A DNA stretch of 6,679 nt. Origin: Puniceicoccaceae bacterium. Its GTDB lineage: Bacteria > Verrucomicrobiota > Verrucomicrobiia > Opitutales > Coraliomargaritaceae. Below, one piece after another: positions 1 to 6,645 of this stretch (within the stretch, counting starts at the first letter, position 1; each line of letters starts with the position of its first letter). The notes under the pieces are model-generated. The model was not told the origin of the DNA. It ran no database searches and saw only the letters and a program-made list of their open reading frames with translations. The DNA lies in NCBI GenBank assembly GCA_003566795.1, contig PXBU01000176.1:1-6679 (forward strand). The letters run 5' to 3'. The translations under genes were made by a program, and so were the position numbers.

Positions 1-1
1 A

Positions 2-3000
2 GAAAGGACTGTGTTCTTCGACCTCGAATGCGGAGAAGACGATACGGTGTTCGCACTCGGAGCCTTACTGAGCGAGCACCCACCACTCGTGGCTCGAAAT
101 GCAGAGCAGGTGCGGAGTAAAATGCCCGTCTTCCGTGACTGGGTTCGCTCGGCTGAATACCTCTGCGGGCATAACATCATCGCCCACGATCTGCCACAAC
201 TGGAGAAGCTACATGGCCCGGAGGACTATGCGGGCAAGATCATCGATACGCTCTATTTGTCGCCAATTGCTTATCCGGCTCGGCCCTACCACAGTCTGAC
301 GAAAGAAGATAAACTGGTTCGTGAAAGCCGCAACGACCCGGTCCAGGACAGCCGTTCCTGTAATAAGTTGCTTGCCGATTGCTGTAGCCGCTTTGCCGAA
401 CTATCCGGAGATGACCGGGAACTCTATGCCATTGCCTTCGATCTCGCTGATCTTAGCGGCATGGCACGATTGTTTCGCAGTCTAAGCCCTGATAACGTAA
501 CGACGCCATCCAGTGGCCCGGAAGGACAAAAAGAGCGACTTCTGGAACTCTTCAAGCAGCTGAATGAAGACCGTTGTTGCGTGGAATCGATTGAAGTCAT
601 TGAGGGTGGCAACGGTCCGCTGGTGCTGGCCTACATCCATGCCTGGTTGCAATCCGCCGCTGGCAGCTCGACGATCCCTTATTGGATTTGTCACCAGATC
701 CCGGAGATTAGGCCTTACTTGCGAAAACTACGTGCCGACCCCTGCCAATCACCCGAATGCACGTATTGCCGGAACACGCACAATCCCACCAAGGCACTTC
801 AGAAATATTTTCAATTCCCGAGCTTCCGACCGGTGCCCGAAGTCATGGGCAGGCCCGGACAAAGCCTTCAAGAGGCAATCGTAGCCAATGCCATGCGTGG
901 CCAGTCTGTCCTGGGGATTCTTCCCACGGGTGGCGGGAAGTCGCTCTGCTTCCAAATCCCGGCGCTTCACCGCTATGAGGCCACCGGGGCATTGAGCATC
1001 GTGATCTCGCCGCTGCAATCGCTGATGCGAGACCAGGTCGAGAACCTGAAAAACCGGGGCGGCATACAACACACAGCCGCTCTCTATGGCTTGCTCACGC
1101 CAGTCGAGCGCAAGTATTGCCTCCAGGATATAAGGATGGGGCATGTTGGCCTGCTTTATGTTTCTCCAGAGCAGCTCCGCTCAAAGGCATTTAAGAAGGC
1201 CATCGCCTGCCGAGAAATCGGCTACTGGATCTTTGACGAGGCGCATTGTCTGTCCAAATGGGGGCACGATTTTCGGGTCGATTACCTGTACGCGAGCAAG
1301 TTCATCAAGCGGCTTGCCGAGGAAGAAAATATCGAACCGCCACCCGTGCTTTGTGTGACCGCAACGGCGAAGGAGGCGGTCAAAGAAGAACTTATCGAGC
1401 ATTTCCGAGATCGCCTCAATCAGGAGTTGGTTTTGCTGGACGGTGGCACAGGACGTTCGAACCTGAAATATCGAGTAGAGGCGGTTGCTGGCTCAGCTAA
1501 GGAGCAGCGGCTGCGCGATTTGTTGGAAACATTCTACGGTGTCGTGCCGGATGGTGAAGACCCGATCACGCATGAACGCTTTGCGCAGGACTGCGTGAAG
1601 AAAGGCGCGATTGTTATCTTCGCTGCCACGCGTAAGCGAGTAATGGATATCTACGAGGGACTGGCCAAGCTGGGATGGCCCGTGTTGCCGTTTCATGGAA
1701 AACTTCCGAATGAAGAGACCATCGAAGAAACCGGTGAAGAAGTCGGGCTGAACAAAAAGTATGTTCTGGAGCAATTCCTGAGCGCACAAAAGATCCCCGT
1801 CATCGTGGCTACGAATGCCTTTGGCATGGGGGTGGATAAACCGGACATCCGTAAAGTCATCCATGCCGATGCCACCGGCTCATTGGAGAACTATTTGCAG
1901 GAAGCCGGGCGCGCCGGACGTGACGGCGAACCTGCCGAATGCATTCTATTGTATGAGCCTCAGGATCTCGAAACCCAGTTTGCGATGAACTTCCTCTCGC
2001 AGCTCAGCCTCAGAGATTTGCAGAAGGTCTGGAATACGATCTATGCCTCCAAGCCGGATTCAAACGGCACCATCACGGTCAGCACAGAAGAAATCAGCGA
2101 GAAGCTCGGATCTGGATTCAGCCTGCTGGGCGATAGCCCCGCACTGGACGACACACAGATCAAGGCGGCCATCAACCTACTGGAAGACCAGAACTTTCTT
2201 GAACGGACGGAAAATCAGGCCCGTGTTTTCGAGGCCCGGCTCCTAGTCAACAATCTGGATGAGGCACGTGAAAAGATTCATCGAGTGCGGGTGCCAATCG
2301 ATGTGCAAAAGCTTTGGATCGCCGTCATCCGGCTTTTTCTGGACGCGCGCTCAGGCGAGCAAATTATGATACAGCATCTTTCCGAGCTGGATGAAATGCA
2401 GACCATGTATGAGCGCTTGAATGCCCGTGGGGAGCGGGTGCGCAGCCTGTCCACATTGGTCTTTAGGACACTGAACTCGATGGCCACCCCGGAAGTCGGC
2501 CTTCTTAAAAAGGACATGCTCTACAGTGCGCGACTCCAGGCCAAAGCAGTCTTCAGCCGCATGGATGAGCTCGAACAACATGAGACGGCAGTTCTCAAGG
2601 AGGTCGAAGAAGGCTTCCCCGATCAAGACGGCACGCTCCGGGTATCCATCAAACGGCAGAACGAAATCCTTCTGCGGCACGGAGTCCCCTCCAGTCAGCG
2701 TCAGATCAAACGAGTTTTCTACTACCTCAGTCGGGACAGCGAGTGGCTGGGCAGGCGACATGCCTCCATGAAATGCATCGAATCGCACGGAGGGCTCAAT
2801 GTACGCTTCGAAGCGCCCTTTGAGGTTTACAAGGAACTGAGTGTGCTCCGTCTTGGCATTGCGCGAGAAGTGCTTAAATCGATTGTTTCCGGAGAACCGG
2901 TGCAGTCCAGCGGGCAACACAGCGTTTTCGAGTTCAGAGAAGCCGATGTTTTAGAAGCGCTGAAGGAGAAGTATGTGGACTTAAAAGATAGTCTGTATTT

Positions 3001-5329
3001 CGACGAGGCACTGCAACACATCCTAATGTGGCTACATGAGAACGAAGTGATTTCGCTGCAACAAGGGAGAGCTTTAATCACGACCTCACTCTCCATTCAA
3101 CTTGTGAACGAGGGCAAACGCGACGGGCGCAAGCGCCGCTTCAACAAAGAGCACTTCGAGGCGCAGCGTCAGCACTATGAGGACCGAAGATTGCAGGTCC
3201 ATATCGTCGGGGAATATGCAAGCCAGGCCATCCGCCGTGGCGATGAGAGTCATATCAAATTTATCGAGGACTATTTTGAAATGGAGCGAACGGCCTTTGT
3301 CCAAAAATATTTCACGACAAAGGAACAGCAGCGCGTTTTGGAACTGGCAACCGGGATCGACTCTTACAACAGGATTGTTGAGTCGCTGAATAAGAATCAG
3401 GTGCAGAAAGAGGTCGTCATGAGCGACGGCCCTAGTAACGACATGGTTCTGGCCGGTCCAGGATCAGGGAAGACCATGGTGATTGCGCATCGATGCGCAT
3501 GGTTGCTCCGTGTCCGCCGGGTGAAAAGGGCATCCATTGTCGTGCTTTGTTTTAATCGCCATGCCGCGCTGGAACTCCGGCAACGTATTTGGAACCTCGT
3601 CGGCAATGATGCGGCTGGCGTCATCATACAAACCTTTCATGGATTGGCATTGCGTCTTCTCGGGCGGACAATGGCTCAAATCGACACGGAAGATGAGAAT
3701 CATGGACTCAAGTTCGAGGAGATTATCCCCGAGGCGATCAATTTACTGGAAGGCAAAGCCATGACCAACGACATGGATGCCGATGCTTGGCGACAGCGCT
3801 TATTGGGAAACCTGAGCCATATCCTAGTCGACGAGTATCAGGATATCGATGCGACGGCCTACCAGTTCATTTCCCTACTGGCGGGCAAGTCGGTGCAGGA
3901 GAGTGAGAACAGACTCAAAATTCTCGCGGTGGGCGACGACGATCAGAGCATCTACCAGTTTGCCGGTGCGAATGTAGAATACATCCGGCGCTTTCAAAAG
4001 GACTATGCGGATTTATCGAATCCTAAATATCCGACCCCGGTCAATGTGCACCACATGGTGGAGAACTACCGATCCACTCGCCACATCATCACGGCGGCCA
4101 ACTCGATCATTGCGCAGAATCAAGATCGGATGAAAACCGCCTATCCCATCAAGATCGATGCCTTACGAACGCACGAACCGGCAGGTGGCGTCCTGGAAGA
4201 GCTGGACCCTGAGACAACTGGGAAAGTCCAGATTATCAGAGCCGAGTCCTTACCCAAACAAGCCTACGCCTGTGTCGATGAGATCGAAAGGTACCTGAGC
4301 TTAAATGCCCAGCACCAACCAGAGCACTGCTGCATCGTCGCCCGCACCAATGCTGATCTGGTGCCGGTTCGAATCGCCCTGGAACAGGCTGGCATTCCCG
4401 CCTCAGTGGTCGGCACTCAGGCAGTGCCCAATTTAACGCGTGTGCGGGAGATCCATGAATGGCTCGAATTACTCCGACGGAATGAGGGCAAACTGTGGAG
4501 CGGTGAAAGGGTCTACAAGGAAATGCGCAAAAAAATCGGCTCAGAGTTCTTGGAAACATCGATTGGTCGAACGATCGAACAGATCGGCGCGGAATTCTAC
4601 AGCGAAAATGATGCAACCGAAATGCTCTGTGAGGATGTCCTCGACTACTTCTACGACGCGCTCTTTGAGCAAAAACGCAGAGGCTTCGCTGGCCGGGGTG
4701 TGATGCTGGCGACGGCCCATAAGGTCAAAGGACTGGAGTTCGAGAATGTTTTGGTTTTGGACGGAGACTGGATGGAACATAGCCGTAATGTCGAAAAGCA
4801 GGAAGAGGCGAGGCGCTTATTCTACGTTGCGATCACACGAGCCCGGAGAAGCCTGAGCCTTTTTGTAAGTCAGGGATCAAGCTCCGCTTTCATTAAAGAT
4901 ATTCCGGACAGTGTGACCCATCACCGTCAAGCTGAACCAATAGTGCAGGACCCCGATTTGCTGGACTATAAATACGATGTCATCAATCTCAACGAACTAT
5001 ACATGAGCTATGCTGCCAGGTTGAAGCCTATGAGCCAAGAAGCTCGCGCCTTGAACCGCTCAAGAATTGGTGATGCTGTAAAACTACAATCGAAAGAATC
5101 CAAAGACACATCTCCCCATGTATTCTTGACGAATCAGTATGGAGTGAACCTTGTTCGACTCTCCAAACAGGGCGCGGACAAGTGGCTCCCTAAGCTGGAG
5201 CAAATACATCAGGCTCGTATTTCCTGCCTACATGCCCGACATCGGGACGACGGTAACGGCGACAATAAGAAAGCGAACCGAATTTGGTATATTCCTATTG
5301 TCGAAGTCCTTTGGAAGGCGATTGTCTAA
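2..5329 (+). CDS. Giant exonuclease-RecQ-UvrD fusion helicase (5'-partial)
   Basis: Likely an ATP-dependent cytoplasmic DNA-processing enzyme that unwinds and trims DNA ends. Residues are counted from the GTG at 11. Residues 1-130 form a DEDD 3'-5' exonuclease: D4 and E6 in FDLE, D60 in HNIIAHD, and D113. C245, C250, C253 and H257 may bind zinc. Residues 280-640 form a RecQ SF2 motor: TGGGKS with K310, SPLQSLMRDQ from 333, DEAHC 409-413 followed by the RecQ aromatic loop (W417-F421), TATA 450-453, TNAFGMGVDKPD 601-612, QEAGRAGRDG 630-639. A winged helix follows (685-742), but the usual RecQ four-cysteine zinc subdomain is missing. Residues 743-1130 are unassigned. Residues 1135-1620 form a UvrD/PcrA SF1A motor: GPGSGKT with K1154, DEYQD 1274-1278, GDDDQSIYQF 1308-1317, NYRST 1352-1356, HKVKGLEF 1570-1577, FYVAITRAR 1604-1612. 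A small C-terminal domain ends the chain. The frame is open to the window edge (ERTVFFDLE) and AAGGA sits only 2-3 bases before the GTG, so the true start is probably upstream. Large helicases of this type are known; their biological role is not established here, and repair or defence are inferences. Confidence 0.93.
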   Translation, partial: ERTVFFDLECGEDDTVFALGALLSEHPPLVARNAEQVRSKMPVFRDWVRSAEYLCGHNIIAHDLPQLEKLHGPEDYAGKIIDTLYLSPIAYPARPYHSLTKEDKLVRESRNDPVQDSRSCNKLLADCCSRFAELSGDDRELYAIAFDLADLSGMARLFRSLSPDNVTTPSSGPEGQKERLLELFKQLNEDRCCVESIEVIEGGNGPLVLAYIHAWLQSAAGSSTIPYWICHQIPEIRPYLRKLRADPCQSPECTYCRNTHNPTKALQKYFQFPSFRPVPEVMGRPGQSLQEAIVANAMRGQSVLGILPTGGGKSLCFQIPALHRYEATGALSIVISPLQSLMRDQVENLKNRGGIQHTAALYGLLTPVERKYCLQDIRMGHVGLLYVSPEQLRSKAFKKAIACREIGYWIFDEAHCLSKWGHDFRVDYLYASKFIKRLAEEENIEPPPVLCVTATAKEAVKEELIEHFRDRLNQELVLLDGGTGRSNLKYRVEAVAGSAKEQRLRDLLETFYGVVPDGEDPITHERFAQDCVKKGAIVIFAATRKRVMDIYEGLAKLGWPVLPFHGKLPNEETIEETGEEVGLNKKYVLEQFLSAQKIPVIVATNAFGMGVDKPDIRKVIHADATGSLENYLQEAGRAGRDGEPAECILLYEPQDLETQFAMNFLSQLSLRDLQKVWNTIYASKPDSNGTITVSTEEISEKLGSGFSLLGDSPALDDTQIKAAINLLEDQNFLERTENQARVFEARLLVNNLDEAREKIHRVRVPIDVQKLWIAVIRLFLDARSGEQIMIQHLSELDEMQTMYERLNARGERVRSLSTLVFRTLNSMATPEVGLLKKDMLYSARLQAKAVFSRMDELEQHETAVLKEVEEGFPDQDGTLRVSIKRQNEILLRHGVPSSQRQIKRVFYYLSRDSEWLGRRHASMKCIESHGGLNVRFEAPFEVYKELSVLRLGIAREVLKSIVSGEPVQSSGQHSVFEFREADVLEALKEKYVDLKDSLYFDEALQHILMWLHENEVISLQQGRALITTSLSIQLVNEGKRDGRKRRFNKEHFEAQRQHYEDRRLQVHIVGEYASQAIRRGDESHIKFIEDYFEMERTAFVQKYFTTKEQQRVLELATGIDSYNRIVESLNKNQVQKEVVMSDGPSNDMVLAGPGSGKTMVIAHRCAWLLRVRRVKRASIVVLCFNRHAALELRQRIWNLVGNDAAGVIIQTFHGLALRLLGRTMAQIDTEDENHGLKFEEIIPEAINLLEGKAMTNDMDADAWRQRLLGNLSHILVDEYQDIDATAYQFISLLAGKSVQESENRLKILAVGDDDQSIYQFAGANVEYIRRFQKDYADLSNPKYPTPVNVHHMVENYRSTRHIITAANSIIAQNQDRMKTAYPIKIDALRTHEPAGGVLEELDPETTGKVQIIRAESLPKQAYACVDEIERYLSLNAQHQPEHCCIVARTNADLVPVRIALEQAGIPASVVGTQAVPNLTRVREIHEWLELLRRNEGKLWSGERVYKEMRKKIGSEFLETSIGRTIEQIGAEFYSENDATEMLCEDVLDYFYDALFEQKRRGFAGRGVMLATAHKVKGLEFENVLVLDGDWMEHSRNVEKQEEARRLFYVAITRARRSLSLFVSQGSSSAFIKDIPDSVTHHRQAEPIVQDPDLLDYKYDVINLNELYMSYAARLKPMSQEARALNRSRIGDAVKLQSKESKDTSPHVFLTNQYGVNLVRLSKQGADKWLPKLEQIHQARISCLHARHRDDGNGDNKKANRIWYIPIVEVLWKAIV

Positions 5330-5724
5330 GAAAATGAATGTGACGTGATGGTTAATTTTACATCCTGTTTACTAACTTTCTTAAAGGACAGGTTTGGTGT
5401 TAATTCTTGAAGTTTACGAAGGCTAATTCTTTTCGCGATCGCTTCCGCAAGTTCCGGTATAACAGCTGGGATAGCAGGCTTATAATCATCGTGAGCCTCA
5501 CCTTTCGATACCTCGGGTTTTATCCCTATTTGGCAAAAGATCGTTGTGTTCCAAGGCTGGGTCAGAAAGATAGCGACGCTTGCCGATGTCCTCTGGGTCT
5601 GAAGGCTTTTGAATGCGCTTTCGGAGGGAACAAAACCGTGGCTATCTGGGCGTAGTTGATCCAAAAATTCTCCCCGGCGCTGCTCTTCGGGTGCCTCGCT
5701 TTCTCTCGTAGTCTCGACCTCCAA
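5326..5724 (-). CDS. Hypothetical protein, 132 aa, doubtful
   Basis: I do not recognise a family. This is the longest open frame in the stretch between the helicase and the tRNA. Its TAG stop (complement of 5326-5328) overlaps the helicase TAA, so the two would be convergent. The N-terminal third is charged and polar (EAPEEQRRGEFLDQLRPD). The middle is more hydrophobic (SVAIFLTQPWNTTIFCQIG). The C-terminal third is helix-like (PAVIPELAEAIAKR), which reads like real protein. Against it, the only start at the 5' end is TTG, with just a weak AGG three bases upstream on that strand, and synonymous positions show no clear bias. Its first codons are antisense to the transposase-like remnant. It could be a genuine small gene, the tail of a broken minus-strand gene, or chance. 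No membrane segment or signal peptide is evident. Confidence 0.3.
   Translation of the reverse strand: MEVETTRESEAPEEQRRGEFLDQLRPDSHGFVPSESAFKSLQTQRTSASVAIFLTQPWNTTIFCQIGIKPEVSKGEAHDDYKPAIPAVIPELAEAIAKRISLRKLQELTPNLSFKKVSKQDVKLTITSHSFS
5364..5392. terminator. Weak hairpin after the helicase stop, possible terminator
   Basis: CCTGTTT at 5364-5370 can pair with GGACAGG at 5386-5392: five Watson-Crick pairs plus two G-U pairs, enclosing a 15-base AT-rich loop. Only three T residues follow on the plus strand. It sits 35 bases past the helicase stop, where a terminator would be expected. However, it lies inside the weak minus-strand ORF and is poor by intrinsic-terminator standards, so it could be chance. 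Confidence 0.2.
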
Positions 5725-5725
5725 C

Positions 5726-5824
5726 GACCTGTATCACGACCAAGTTCACTCCGCGCTCTACATGTCGCCCAATGAGGCGATGGAGGCAGATCTGAAAATT
5801 CACCCCAAAGGAAAGGTTGCGTAA
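5726..5824 (+). pseudogene. C-terminal remnant of a DDE/integrase-core transposase
   Basis: The frame ending in the TAA at 5822-5824 reads DLYHDQVHSALYMSPNEAME and then about a dozen residues to the stop. The pattern Y-H-x3-H-S-A-L-x-M-[ST]-P-x-E-A is typical of the end of the integrase (rve) catalytic core in many DDE transposases, where the family signature is roughly YN/H-x3-PHxALxxxTPxE. Upstream in this frame there is a TGA at 5657-5659, and nothing before the Y-H motif resembles the DDE core, so only about 30 residues survive. No start codon, terminal inverted repeat or target duplication was found. I infer a fragment left by deletion of a mobile element. The match rests on motif recognition alone and the IS family cannot be named. 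Confidence 0.5.
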
Positions 5825-5842
5825 CATGAACCTACCATATGA

Positions 5843-6122
5843 CGCGTGCAAAATCCTTTTTCTTCCCGATACGCCTATGGCGCGTACATACGTGAGCTCA
5901 GGACGAAAGAGGCGCACCTGAAAGCAAGGTTGAAGTCAGAGTCGAATAAGGCGCTGCAGGCGGAGAAAGGCCAACTCGAACAGGAGCGAATCGAAAAGGC
6001 GAGTAAAAGCCTTGGTCAGTAAGCCTTCCAAGGTGATTGATCCGAAATTCGGCGGTGTGCTCATCAAAGAGGCCCGCCGTCGGCAAATTGAGGAAAATTC
6101 TCGGAAATTTTCCAGGAACTGA
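5843..6122 (+). pseudogene. Frameshifted charged helical ORF, unknown function
   Basis: From 5843 the frame shared with the transposase remnant is open to a TAA at 6020-6022. It reads through NPFSSRYAYGAYIRELR into a very charged, Lys/Glu/Gln-rich stretch (KALQAEKGQLEQERIEKA) that looks like one long helix or coiled coil. The next frame (+1) is open from 5934 to a TGA at 6120-6122 and becomes protein-like just where the first one ends: VSKPSKVIDPKFGGVLIKEA, then a basic tail. The simplest reading is one gene of about 90 codons broken by a single-base shift near 6000-6015. Its end lies 18 bases before the strong terminator at 6141, which fits a real 3' end. The only starts are a GTG at 5846 without a ribosome binding site, or an ATG at 5826 in the third frame, preceded by AAGGAAAGG but stopping at 5921. 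I do not recognise a family. A small intact gene ending at 6022 is the alternative. Confidence 0.35.
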
Positions 6123-6140
6123 TTGCTTGACAGTATCGGG

Positions 6141-6171
6141 GAAGGCAGGCTACATCCTGCCTTCTTTTTTT
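6141..6171 (+). terminator. Strong rho-independent terminator
   Basis: GAAGGCAGG (6141-6149) and CCTGCCTTC (6156-6164) form a perfect 9-bp stem around the 6-base loop CTACAT. Seven T residues follow directly (6165-6171). There is no matching A-run on the left side, so it acts for plus-strand transcripts only. It closes whatever transcription unit ran through the broken reading frames ending at 6122, and it insulates the tRNA gene downstream. Confidence 0.92.
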
Positions 6172-6230
6172 GGGGGCTGTTCATTTCATTAATTTGTGTC
6201 GTCGCTGCGATTGAAGCAATTTCTGTCGTT

Positions 6231-6259
6231 TTGCGACATGAATTGGTTAAATTTACAAG
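6231..6259 (+). promoter_or_regulatory. Candidate sigma-70 promoter of the tRNA gene
   Basis: TTGCGA (6231-6236) and TACAAG (6254-6259) are each 4/6 matches to the -35 and -10 consensus with a 17-base spacer. The start point would be near 6266, just before the mature tRNA 5' end at 6269. The terminator at 6141-6171 means the tRNA needs its own promoter in this interval, which supports the call. The boxes themselves are only moderate, and the AT-rich stretch at 6241-6258 allows other choices. Confidence 0.35.
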
Positions 6260-6266
6260 CATTGGC

Positions 6267-6343
<77 letters not shown>

Positions 6344-6585
6344 TGCTTCGTCCGAAACTTGTTTTGGCGAATGGGGATTGCTTGATCGCAGAGGGAGGTA
6401 GCTGGACTCCACTAGTATCTTGGAACAACGAAAGATTCGTTCATTCGTAGCAGGGTTGGCTCTGCCGCCCTGCCCCGGAGGTCCGTAATGCGTCGCAAGT
6501 TGCGGGGTCGGGCGACGAGTCCTGGCATTTATACACAAATTGGACTTCCGCAAAAAAGCGGCAAAGAAAGCGGAGTGTCATGTAG

Positions 6586-6606
6586 GGGCTTTCCTATGGG
6601 AAGCCC
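6586..6606. repeat. 9-bp inverted repeat with 3-base loop
   Basis: GGGCTTTCC (6586-6594) pairs with GGGAAGCCC (6598-6606) around TAT, with one G-U wobble when read as plus-strand RNA. Neither strand has a T-run after it, so it is not a standard terminator. Function unknown. Confidence 0.6.
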
Positions 6607-6645
6607 GCGAGCGCACAGAAACGCAATCAACGTCCCAAACCCACC

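Noticed and set aside
2351..2920. Minus-strand 189-aa frame inside the helicase gene
   Set aside because: It is a shadow of the helicase coding frame, lying in the unassigned linker but with no protein-like features of its own. The same applies to the other opposite-strand and offset frames within 11-5329.
5435..5442. GCGATCGC palindrome (HIP1-like)
   Set aside because: A single copy. HIP1 is meaningful only when highly repeated, as in cyanobacteria.
5407..5655. Plus-strand 82-aa frame after the helicase
   Set aside because: It overlaps the more protein-like minus-strand frame, starts without a ribosome binding site and resembles nothing I know.
6127..6156. Perfect TTGACA (6127-6132) with TACATC 18 bases on, as a promoter
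   Set aside because: The would-be -10 is poor and lies in the loop of the terminator hairpin, so transcription would start inside the terminator.
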